Positions 1 to 4,991 of a stretch of 6,356 bases of DNA are shown here, one piece after another. Location of the stretch: assembly GCA_964604565.1 (NCBI GenBank), contig CAZRZN010000250.1, positions 1 to 6,356 of the forward strand. The letters are read 5' to 3'. This DNA comes from CAZRZN01 sp964604565 (GTDB lineage Bacteria; Pseudomonadota; Alphaproteobacteria; Rhodobacterales; Rhodobacteraceae). The notes beneath the pieces are model-generated. The model had not been told where the DNA came from. It did no database searches and was given only the letters and a program-made list of their open reading frames with translations. Both the position numbers and the translations under genes were made by a program. Positions within the stretch are counted from its first letter, which is position 1. Each line of letters opens with the position of its first letter.

Positions 1-366
1 GACCGGCGTGAACAGCACCACCCCGTCTCCGGGCTGCGTGAAGGCTTGCAGACACATTCCCGTGCCGTTCACCAGCCCGTGGGTCGAAAAGATCCATTCC
101 GGGTCGACGGTCCAGCCGTGGCGTTCGGCCATCCACCAGCAGATCGCCGCGCGATAGGCCCGGTCGTCGCCGAAATAGCCGTAGATCCCGTGATCGACCA
201 TTTCCTGAAGTGCGGCGCTGACGCAGTCCGGCGGCCGGAAATCCATGTCGGCCACCCACATGGGCAGGCCAGTGTCGGGCGACACGCCATAGCGGGCCTC
301 CATCATGTCCCATTTCATCGAATGGGTGCCGATCCGGTCGATCTCTTCATCAAAGCGGCTGCTCAT
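1..366 (-). CDS. MalY/PatB-type PLP-dependent C-S lyase (aminotransferase class I/II fold), N-terminal part
   Basis: Partial gene: the first 122 codons are present and the rest lies beyond the left edge. Reading leftwards from ATG at 366, the protein has the MalY/PatB N-terminal pattern: a KWD motif (residues 18-20), then LPMWVADMDF (about 34-43), then HGIYGYFG (about 55-62). In this family these regions form the substrate and cofactor entry side. Proteins of the family are cytoplasmic PLP enzymes of about 390 residues that cleave the C-S bond of cystathionine or cysteine conjugates; E. coli MalY also represses the maltose system. The PLP-binding lysine lies in the missing part, so catalytic competence cannot be judged. 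AAGGA on the minus strand (positions 376-380), 9 nt upstream, supports the start. The gene is divergent from the deformylase cluster, with a 107-bp shared upstream region. The exact substrate is unknown; an ordinary class I aminotransferase is less likely given the motifs. Confidence 0.85.
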   Translation of the reverse strand, partial: MSSRFDEEIDRIGTHSMKWDMMEARYGVSPDTGLPMWVADMDFRPPDCVSAALQEMVDHGIYGYFGDDRAYRAAICWWMAERHGWTVDPEWIFSTHGLVNGTGMCLQAFTQPGDGVVLFTPV

Positions 367-418
367 GTGCCACGATCCTTTGCATTTGCCTGATTGCGGG
401 CAGGCTAACGGGTTCATT

Positions 419-449
419 GGCAGGGGCAAGGGCAGCGCTTGCCTCTGCC
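419..449. promoter_or_regulatory. 12-bp inverted repeat in the malY-like/def divergent region
   Basis: The arms GGCAGGGGCAAG (419-430) and CTTGCCTCTGCC (438-449) pair over 12 positions, 11 Watson-Crick and one G-T, around a 7-nt loop. The right arm covers the proposed -35 hexamer of the first deformylase gene. It may be an operator for a dimeric regulator, or a hairpin near the start of the leftward transcript. No run of T follows, so it is not a typical intrinsic terminator. The ten bases TGCCTCTGCC of the right arm recur upstream of fmt at 2112-2121. Confidence 0.5.
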
Positions 450-466
450 GCGCGGCATGCTTAAAT
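439..466 (+). promoter_or_regulatory. Putative promoter of the deformylase operon, possibly giving a leaderless transcript
   Basis: TTGCCT (439-444) is separated by 16 nt from TTAAAT (461-466), which is preceded by TG at 458-459, giving an extended -10 form. Transcription from it would begin at about 472-474, that is, at or next to the ATG at 474. No Shine-Dalgarno sequence lies before that ATG. Both facts fit a leaderless mRNA. This is an inference from hexamer matching only. Confidence 0.45.
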
Positions 467-473
467 CGGCATC

Positions 474-1001
474 ATGAAACGGCCGATCCTCATCCACCCC
501 GACCCGCGCCTGAAAAAGGCCTGTGCGCCCATTGCCGACGTTTCCGACGCGCTGCGCAAACTGGCGGACGACATGATGGAAACCATGTATGCCGCGCCGG
601 GCATCGGTCTTGCAGCGCCGCAGGTGGGCGAGTTGTCGCGCCTGATCGTGCTCGACTGCATCAAGGCCGACACCGGGGAAGAGCCGCGCCCGCTGGTGAT
701 GTTCAACCCGCGTGTGCTGGCAAGCTCCGAGGAACGCAACGTCTATGAGGAGGGGTGCCTGTCGATCCCCGACCAATACGCCGATGTCGAACGGCCCAGC
801 GTGGTCGATGTGGAATGGATCGACCGGGACGGCAACCCCCGGCAAGAGACGTTTGACGGGTTGTGGGCGACCTGCGTCCAGCACGAGATCGACCATCTCG
901 ACGGGAAATTGTTCATCGACTATCTCAAACCGCTCAGACGCCAGATGATCACCCGCAAGATGGTCAAGCTGAAAAAAGAACGCGCGCGGGAAAAGGCATG
1001 A
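474..1001 (+). CDS. def: Peptide deformylase, catalytically complete (first of three)
   Basis: 175-residue peptide deformylase, the cytoplasmic metalloenzyme that removes the formyl group from the N-terminal methionine of nascent proteins. All three family motifs are intact: GIGLAAPQ (43-50), EGCLS (93-97) with metal ligand Cys95, and HEIDH (137-141) with ligands His137 and His141 and catalytic Glu138. The length is normal for the bacterial enzyme. The C terminus (about 153-175) is a lysine- and arginine-rich predicted helix, the element that in E. coli deformylase docks on the ribosome near the tunnel exit. The ATG at 474 has no Shine-Dalgarno sequence, but the family's normal N terminus (ILIHPDPRLKK) begins just after it, so the start is well placed. 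The stop overlaps the next gene's start as ATGA, suggesting translational coupling. It is probably the main housekeeping deformylase of this locus. Confidence 0.96.
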   Translation: MKRPILIHPDPRLKKACAPIADVSDALRKLADDMMETMYAAPGIGLAAPQVGELSRLIVLDCIKADTGEEPRPLVMFNPRVLASSEERNVYEEGCLSIPDQYADVERPSVVDVEWIDRDGNPRQETFDGLWATCVQHEIDHLDGKLFIDYLKPLRRQMITRKMVKLKKERAREKA

Positions 1002-1495
1002 GCACCCTGCCGATCCTGAAATGGCCCGATCCGCGTCTGTCAGAGGTCTGCATGCCCGTCGAAGATCCCGATTCGGTCGCGGCCTTGGTCACCGACATGT
1101 TCGAGACGATGTATGCCGCACCCGGTCGTGGCCTTGCCGCGCCACAGGTCGGGCACATGGTCCGTCTGTTCGTCATGGATGTCGGCTGGAAAGACGGCGA
1201 GATGGCCCCGCTTGTCTGCCTCAATCCAAGGCTCGCTGGACAGGGGGAGGGCCACGCCACCGGTTCGGAGGGCTGCCTTTCGGTTCCCGGTGTCGCGGCC
1301 ACGGTGTCCCGGTCCACGGAGATCACGCTGATCTACACGGACCTGTCCGGTCAGACGCAGGAGGTCACGATGACCGGAGCGGCGTCCCGCGTTGCCCAGC
1401 ATGAGATCGATCATCTGGACGGTGTGATGCATTTCGACCGGATTGATGCACCGGCCCGCGCAGCCTTGCTGGCCGAATACGCCGGGCAGGGCTGA
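998..1495 (+). CDS. def: Second peptide deformylase, motifs intact, no basic tail
   Basis: 165-residue deformylase paralogue. Motif 1 is GRGLAAPQ (43-50), motif 2 EGCLS (91-95, ligand Cys93) and motif 3 HEIDH (135-139, catalytic Glu136), so deformylase chemistry should be possible. Two things differ from the first copy. Arg44 takes the place of the usual Ile/Val in motif 1, which lines the substrate site. The C terminus ends in a short Ala-rich segment (about 151-165) without the basic helix used for ribosome docking. The start is the ATG overlapping the upstream stop (ATGA). An in-frame upstream start at 863 would run deep into the first gene and add sequence foreign to the family. AAAAGG just upstream (991-996) can serve as a weak ribosome-binding site. 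The stop is 1 nt from the next start. It may act on a different subset of substrates. Confidence 0.92.
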   Translation: MSTLPILKWPDPRLSEVCMPVEDPDSVAALVTDMFETMYAAPGRGLAAPQVGHMVRLFVMDVGWKDGEMAPLVCLNPRLAGQGEGHATGSEGCLSVPGVAATVSRSTEITLIYTDLSGQTQEVTMTGAASRVAQHEIDHLDGVMHFDRIDAPARAALLAEYAGQG

Positions 1496-1496
1496 G

Positions 1497-1991
1497 ATGG
1501 CGGTCCGCCGCTTCGTTCCATGGCCGGACAAGCGGCTAAAGACGGTCGCTGCCCCGGTGGGGCTGATCACCGACGAAATCCACGTGCTCTGGCAGGACAT
1601 GATCGACACGATGGATGCCATGCCGGGCGTCGGGCTGGCCGCGCCACAAATCGGGGTGATGCTGCGGATTGCCGTGGTCGATGCCTCTGATGAGCGCGGT
1701 AAGGCGATCCGCATGGCGAACCCTGAAATCCTGCACGCCTCGGTGGAGTTCCGCGACCACGAGGAAGCCAGCCCCAACCTGCCCGGCGTTCATGCGAAAA
1801 TCAGCCGCCCGCGCGCGGTGACGGTGGCCTATGTGGATCATACCGGCATGAAAGTGCGCAAGGATCTGGTGGGTCTTTGGGCGACCTCGGTCCAGCATCA
1901 GATCGACCACTTGCAGGGCCGGATGTATTTCGACCGTCTGAGCAAGACGCGGCGCGACATCTTGTTGCGCAAGGCCCGCAAAAGGACCTGA
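1497..1991 (+). CDS. Peptide deformylase-like protein lacking the metal ligand Cys and catalytic Glu (probably non-catalytic)
   Basis: 164-residue deformylase homologue. Motif 1, GVGLAAPQ (44-51), is perfect. Motif 2 reads EASPN (90-94) instead of EGCLS, so the metal-binding Cys is Ser92. Motif 3 reads HQIDH (134-138), so the catalytic Glu is Gln135 while both His ligands remain. Loss of both residues argues strongly against ordinary deformylase activity. The frame is open and full length, and the C terminus (about 149-164) is rich in Arg and Lys like that of the first copy. The segment GLWAT-VQH-IDHL also resembles the first copy most, suggesting origin from it by duplication. It is therefore a maintained protein, not a decaying gene. 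ATG at 1497 lies 1 nt after the preceding stop, with GGGCAGGG upstream as a possible ribosome-binding site. A possible role is a ribosome-bound, fMet-peptide-binding or regulatory partner of the active enzymes; this is inference. Confidence 0.88.
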   Translation: MAVRRFVPWPDKRLKTVAAPVGLITDEIHVLWQDMIDTMDAMPGVGLAAPQIGVMLRIAVVDASDERGKAIRMANPEILHASVEFRDHEEASPNLPGVHAKISRPRAVTVAYVDHTGMKVRKDLVGLWATSVQHQIDHLQGRMYFDRLSKTRRDILLRKARKRT

Positions 1992-2006
1992 CGCGCTGGC
2001 GCGTCA
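1989..2006 (+). terminator. Short hairpin at the end of the deformylase cluster
   Basis: TGACGCG (1989-1995) and CGCGTCA (2000-2006) form a perfect 7-bp stem with loop CTGG. The stem begins with the stop codon of the third deformylase-like gene. No T-run follows, so it is at best a weak or processing-type 3' structure. Confidence 0.35.
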
Positions 2007-2057
2007 TCCTGCCATTCCTGTCAGGAGCACCACGCACCGGTTTGCGACGCGCTGGGA

Positions 2058-2121
2058 TGCCTAGGCAGAGGTGTGGTCGGGGGCCGAGGCCTGCCAGCTT
2101 GCACTTGTCCCTGCCTCTGCC
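2058..2121 (+). promoter_or_regulatory. Inverted-repeat region upstream of fmt sharing TGCCTCTGCC with the def promoter region
   Basis: This lies in the 227-bp gap between the third deformylase-like gene and fmt. TGCCTAGGCA (2058-2067) is a perfect 10-bp palindrome. GGCAGAGG (2064-2071) pairs exactly with CCTCTGCC (2114-2121), with two further G-T pairs inside and a 38-nt loop. TGCCTCTGCC (2112-2121) is identical to 440-449 upstream of the first deformylase gene. This may be a shared regulator site or a leader structure. No convincing -10 element was found for fmt; TTGACG at 2140-2145 is a possible -35. No gene is supported in the gap. Confidence 0.35.
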
Positions 2122-2206
2122 CCCTGTTCGTTCCGCCATTTGACGGGCCTTGTCTGGCGCCTGCCGGGCCGCTGCGCTAAGTCTTGCCCAAACGCGGGAT
2201 CACGAG

Positions 2207-2211
2207 AGGAG
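2207..2211 (+). promoter_or_regulatory. Ribosome-binding site of fmt
   Basis: AGGAG, 7 nt before the ATG at 2219. It decides the start in favour of that codon over an in-frame ATG at 2150, whose added N terminus is not part of the family. Confidence 0.8.
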
Positions 2212-2218
2212 CGGGCAG

Positions 2219-3130
2219 ATGCGGCTTATCTTCATGGGCACACCGGAGTTTTCGGTTCCGGTGCTCGAAGCATTGGTCGCGGCGGGTCATGACATCGCCT
2301 GCGTCTATTGTCAGCCACCACGCCCGGCGGGCCGTGGCAGGAAGGATCGCCCCACGCCGGTGCAGGCCCGCGCCGAGGCGCTCGGCCTGCCGGTCCGTCA
2401 CCCCGTCAGCCTGAGGACGCCAGAGGCGCAGACGGATTTCGCCGCGCTCGACGCAGACGTGGCGGTGGTCGTGGCTTATGGGCTGTTGCTGCCGCAACCG
2501 ATCCTGGATGCGCCGCGGCGCGGCTGTCTCAATATCCATGCCTCGCTGCTGCCGCGCTGGCGCGGGGCGGCCCCTATTCACCGCGCGATCATGGCTGGCG
2601 ATGCGAAAACGGGCACCTGTATCATGGAGATGGAGGCCGGACTGGACACCGGCCCGGTCCTGCTGCGCGAAACGACGCCCATCGGCCCTGCGGAAACCAC
2701 AGGCGACCTGCACGATCGCCTGAGCGCGATGGGCGCGCGGTTGATCACGCACGCGCTGGATCGCCTCGATCATCTGACACCGACGGCGCAACCCGAAGAG
2801 GGCGTCACCTATGCCGCCAAGATCGACAAGGCCGAGGCCGCTGTCGACTGGACCCGCCCGGCGGAGGACCTGTCGCGGCAGATCCGGGGACTGGCCCCCT
2901 TTCCGGGGGCGTGGACAACGAAGGACGGCGACCGGATCAAGCTGCTGGGCGCCAAGGTGGACCCGGGGCAGGGCGTGCCGGGGACGGTGCTGGACGACGG
3001 TTTTCTAGTCGCGTGCGGCCGCGGCGCACTGCGGATCACCCGGGCGCAGCGCGCAGGCAAGGGTGCCCAGGACGCGGCGACATTCCTGCACGGCTTTCCC
3101 TTGCCGCCCGGCACGCATCTTGGCGGCTGA
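2219..3130 (+). CDS. fmt: Methionyl-tRNA formyltransferase
   Basis: 303-residue enzyme that transfers a formyl group from 10-formyltetrahydrofolate to the amino group of initiator Met-tRNA in the cytoplasm. The N-terminal catalytic domain (about 1-200) begins MRLIFMGTPEFSVP, typical of the family, and carries the formyltransferase signature NIHASLLPRWRGAAPIH (105-121). The catalytic residues expected by comparison with E. coli are present: Asn105, His107 and Asp143 in GLDTGPVL. The C-terminal tRNA-binding domain (about 205-300) contains the usual GLAPFPGAW segment near 224-232. The length is slightly below the common 305-315. Its substrate cycle is the reverse of that of the upstream deformylases: fmt adds the formyl group and they remove it. 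In many bacteria def and fmt are adjacent. Here a 227-bp gap with its own Shine-Dalgarno and inverted repeats suggests at least partly separate expression. Confidence 0.97.
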   Translation: MRLIFMGTPEFSVPVLEALVAAGHDIACVYCQPPRPAGRGRKDRPTPVQARAEALGLPVRHPVSLRTPEAQTDFAALDADVAVVVAYGLLLPQPILDAPRRGCLNIHASLLPRWRGAAPIHRAIMAGDAKTGTCIMEMEAGLDTGPVLLRETTPIGPAETTGDLHDRLSAMGARLITHALDRLDHLTPTAQPEEGVTYAAKIDKAEAAVDWTRPAEDLSRQIRGLAPFPGAWTTKDGDRIKLLGAKVDPGQGVPGTVLDDGFLVACGRGALRITRAQRAGKGAQDAATFLHGFPLPPGTHLGG

Positions 3131-3177
3131 CCGGGGGGCGGATCACCCACTGGGCAAGCCCGCCTGAAATGCCTATC

Positions 3178-3196
3178 CTGCCGGTCAGATCGGCAG
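3178..3196 (+). other. Small inverted repeat after fmt
   Basis: CTGCCG (3178-3183) and CGGCAG (3191-3196) form a 6-bp stem with a 7-nt loop, between fmt and the small membrane protein gene. No T-run follows. It may be a weak 3' structure of fmt or have no role. Confidence 0.25.
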
Positions 3197-3211
3197 ACAA
3201 GGCGCATCCCC

Positions 3212-3451
3212 ATGTTTCCAACCCTGATCGGCACCGTGGTCATCGCCGGGATCACCGGCTATGTGTCCGAAAGAACCGGGTTCACCCGCAACGGAATCCT
3301 TCCGAGCATCATCATCTGCATCGGCGGCGCCTTTTTGTTTTACTTCGTGACTCTGATGTTCGGCATTGGGTTCAGATCATCCGGCGTGAACGCCATCCTG
3401 GCCTCTGTCGGGGCCTTGATCATCGTGCCGACGCATTGGCGCAAACGCTGA
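3212..3451 (+). CDS. Small membrane protein, GlsB/YeaQ/YmgE-like (copy A)
   Basis: 79-residue hydrophobic protein with three probable membrane segments at about 3-18, 29-50 and 58-73, and a basic C-terminal end (HWRKR). The layout and the glycine pattern, with an ILPS-to-IGGA stretch at about 29-40 and a final VGALIIV, resemble the GlsB/YeaQ/YmgE family. Its members are small inner-membrane proteins often labelled transglycosylase-associated, although no enzymatic role is established. The second segment aligns with the next gene: GILPSIIICIGGA here against GVLPTIAIGIGGA there, so the two are tandem paralogues. AAGG at 3199-3202 is a weak ribosome-binding site 9 nt before the ATG. The start lies 81 bp after fmt, so cotranscription is possible. 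The role may be in envelope stress, but nothing in the sequence shows it directly. Confidence 0.75.
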   Translation: MFPTLIGTVVIAGITGYVSERTGFTRNGILPSIIICIGGAFLFYFVTLMFGIGFRSSGVNAILASVGALIIVPTHWRKR

Positions 3452-3565
3452 GGCATCGTGAACCGGTGATCGCGGCCAAACCGGCGCAAAAGACGCAGGC
3501 CTGTGTTCCGCCAAGGCAGACCATCGCACTATGCCACGCGACCTACGTCAGCTATGCTGCAACCT

Positions 3566-3597
3566 AGGGCAAAATGCCCTTTGCGAATTGTCCGCAA
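3566..3597 (+). other. Two adjoining hairpins between the paired membrane protein genes
   Basis: AGGGCA (3566-3571) and TGCCCT (3575-3580) pair around AAA. Immediately afterwards TTGCG (3581-3585) and CGCAA (3593-3597) pair around a 7-nt loop. The first stem is followed by only two T residues, so it is a marginal terminator for copy A. Together they sit 30-60 nt upstream of copy B and would lie in its leader. The rest of the 176-bp gap (3452-3627) shows no gene. Confidence 0.35.
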
Positions 3598-3627
3598 CAA
3601 TCCCCGCTATCCCAAAGGGAGACTGCC

Positions 3628-3861
3628 ATGCCTGTCGTCTGGCTTGTCATCATCGGCGCCGCCGCCGGCTTTCTTGCCACCCGTTTGATGAAAATGGAGG
3701 CCGGTGTGCTGCCCACGATCGCCATCGGGATCGGCGGTGCCCTGATCGGCGGCCTGGTGTTACGGTTCCTGCTGACCGTGACAGGCCTTCTTGCCGGTCT
3801 GATCGGCGCGGTTCTGGGGGCCATGCTGCTGATCTGGGTCTATCAGACCTATCTTCGCTAA
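3628..3861 (+). CDS. Small membrane protein, GlsB/YeaQ/YmgE family (copy B)
   Basis: 77-residue, almost wholly hydrophobic protein with three glycine-rich membrane segments at about 2-18, 26-47 and 51-72, and a short polar turn (TRLMKME) after the first. The pattern, ending in GAVLGAMLLIWVY, is typical of the GlsB/YeaQ/YmgE inner-membrane family, to which it fits better than its upstream neighbour. ATG at 3628 is chosen because AGGGAGA (3616-3622) lies 5 nt upstream. An in-frame ATG at 3574 would add 18 polar residues and start within the hairpins. It is a paralogue of the preceding gene, sharing G-I/V-LP-S/T-I and IGGA. Function in the family is poorly defined; stress-linked expression is reported for enteric members. 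Confidence 0.82.
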   Translation: MPVVWLVIIGAAAGFLATRLMKMEAGVLPTIAIGIGGALIGGLVLRFLLTVTGLLAGLIGAVLGAMLLIWVYQTYLR

Positions 3862-3887
3862 GCGCCTGCGGAGACCCCTGTGCGTCA

Positions 3888-3904
3888 GCGCAAGGGCCTT
3901 GCGC
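3888..3904 (+). terminator. Hairpin after copy B membrane protein gene
   Basis: GCGCAAG (3888-3894) and CTTGCGC (3898-3904) form a perfect 7-bp stem with a GGC loop, 26 nt after the stop codon. It lacks a T-run, as many GC-rich terminators do, so termination is plausible but unproven. Confidence 0.4.
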
Positions 3905-3956
3905 GCCCATCGCTCTTGGTTCATCGGCGCCATGATCCTACCTACGACCAGAAATC

Positions 3957-3963
3957 AGGAGGA
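3957..3963 (+). promoter_or_regulatory. Strong ribosome-binding site of the glutathionyl-hydroquinone reductase gene
   Basis: AGGAGGA lies 4 nt before the ATG at 3968. The strong match decides this start over the in-frame upstream ATG at 3899. The ATG at 3963 is out of frame. Confidence 0.8.
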
Positions 3964-3967
3964 TGTT

Positions 3968-4957
3968 ATGGGACAACTCGTCGATGGCGTGTGGCAGACA
4001 GGTTGGTACGACACTAAGCAATCCGGCGGAAAATTCGTTCGGTCAAATGCGGCGTGGCGCAACTGGATCACGGCGGATGGCAGTGCCGGACCCTCGGGAG
4101 ACGGCGGCTTCAAGGCCGAGGCGAATCGCTACCACCTCTACGTCAGCTATGCCTGTCCGTGGGCGCATCGCGCACTGATCTTTCGTCAACTGAAAGGACT
4201 TGAGGATCTGATCACGATCAGCGTCGTGCATCCCGACATGCTGGACGACGGCTGGACCTTTGAAGTCGACGATCAGGGTGCAACCGGGGACACGCTTTAC
4301 GGTCTTCCCTTCGCGCGCGATATCTACCTGAAGGCTGATCCCAAGACGACAGGGCGGGTTACCGTGCCGATCCTATGGGACAAGCACCGCGAGACGATCG
4401 TGTCCAACGAATCCTCGGAAATCATTCGCATGCTCAATTCCGCCTTTGACGGGATCACGGGCGACCGCAGCGATTTCTGGCCCAAGGATCTGCGTGAGGC
4501 CATCGAGCCGGTGAACGCTCGCATTTACGACACGCTCAACAACGGCGTCTACAAGTCAGGCTTTGCTACCACGCAGGAGGCCTATGATGCCGCTGTCGTT
4601 CCGCTTTTCGATACGTTGGACTGGATCGAGGATCGGCTGGCCGTGAACCGCTATCTGATGGGGGATCGCGTCACCGAAGCGGACTGGCGGCTTTTCACGA
4701 CGCTGATCCGGTTCGACAAAGTGTATCATGGCCATTTCAAGTGTAACCGGGCGCGGATCGTCGATTACCCGAACATCTGGGGCTATGTGCGCGAACTCTA
4801 CCAATGGCCGGGCGTCGCCGAAACGGTGAATTTTGACCATATCACCCGGCATTATCATTACAGCCATGAAACGGTGAACCCGCATCGCATCGTGCCCATC
4901 GGGCCGGATTTGGATCTCATGGCGCCGCACGGACGTGAACCGCGCAAGCGCGCCTGA
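3968..4957 (+). CDS. yqjG: Glutathionyl-hydroquinone reductase (Xi-class glutathione transferase, YqjG/PcpF type)
   Basis: 329-residue cytoplasmic enzyme that uses glutathione to reduce glutathionyl-hydroquinones, releasing the hydroquinone and glutathione disulfide. It thereby recovers or detoxifies quinone conjugates. The N-terminal thioredoxin-like domain carries the signature YACPWAHR (61-68) with nucleophile Cys63, a cis-Pro motif at VTVP (132-135), and SNESSEIIRM (146-155) for glutathione binding. The alpha-helical C-terminal domain follows (about 175-315). It contains VYKSGFA (194-200), TEADWRLF (236-243) and YHGHFKCN (253-260), which are conserved family segments supplying tyrosines to the active site, plus HYHYSH (295-300). 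The length matches the family. A strong Shine-Dalgarno fixes the start. It appears to be a single gene, with hairpins before and after it. No quinone-degradation gene is visible nearby, so the natural substrate is not indicated. Confidence 0.95.
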   Translation: MGQLVDGVWQTGWYDTKQSGGKFVRSNAAWRNWITADGSAGPSGDGGFKAEANRYHLYVSYACPWAHRALIFRQLKGLEDLITISVVHPDMLDDGWTFEVDDQGATGDTLYGLPFARDIYLKADPKTTGRVTVPILWDKHRETIVSNESSEIIRMLNSAFDGITGDRSDFWPKDLREAIEPVNARIYDTLNNGVYKSGFATTQEAYDAAVVPLFDTLDWIEDRLAVNRYLMGDRVTEADWRLFTTLIRFDKVYHGHFKCNRARIVDYPNIWGYVRELYQWPGVAETVNFDHITRHYHYSHETVNPHRIVPIGPDLDLMAPHGREPRKRA

Positions 4958-4969
4958 GTCCGCCTTGTG

Positions 4970-4991
4970 CCGCGTGCCTCAGGGCACGCGG
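4970..4991. terminator. Hairpin between convergent genes, probable bidirectional terminator
   Basis: CCGCGTGCC (4970-4978) and GGCACGCGG (4983-4991) form a perfect 9-bp stem with the 4-nt loop TCAG. It lies 12 nt after the rightward reductase gene. One arm codes for the last residues of the leftward receiver gene, whose stop codon is in the loop. Neither side has a clear T-run. Confidence 0.65.

Noticed and set aside
1040..1777. 245-codon open frame antisense to the second and third deformylase genes
   Set aside because: It lies opposite two clear genes, has a low-complexity Arg/Gly/Ser composition and no family pattern; long antisense frames are expected in GC-rich DNA.
1877..2143. Small open frame running from the third deformylase-like gene into the gap before fmt
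   Set aside because: It starts inside the preceding gene in another frame, lacks a ribosome-binding site and has no family pattern.
2140..2180. TTGACG as the -35 of an fmt promoter
   Set aside because: The -35 match is good but the sequence at the right spacing is GC-rich with no -10 resemblance, so no promoter feature was called.
1989..2218. Riboswitch or small RNA in the gap before fmt
   Set aside because: Short inverted repeats are present, but I recognise no known riboswitch core, and the 38-nt loop of the main repeat does not form a convincing single structure.
2308..3567. 419-codon open frame overlapping fmt and the first small membrane gene
   Set aside because: It is an out-of-frame shadow of fmt with Arg/Gly/Ala-rich translation and no recognisable domain; both overlapped genes are convincing.
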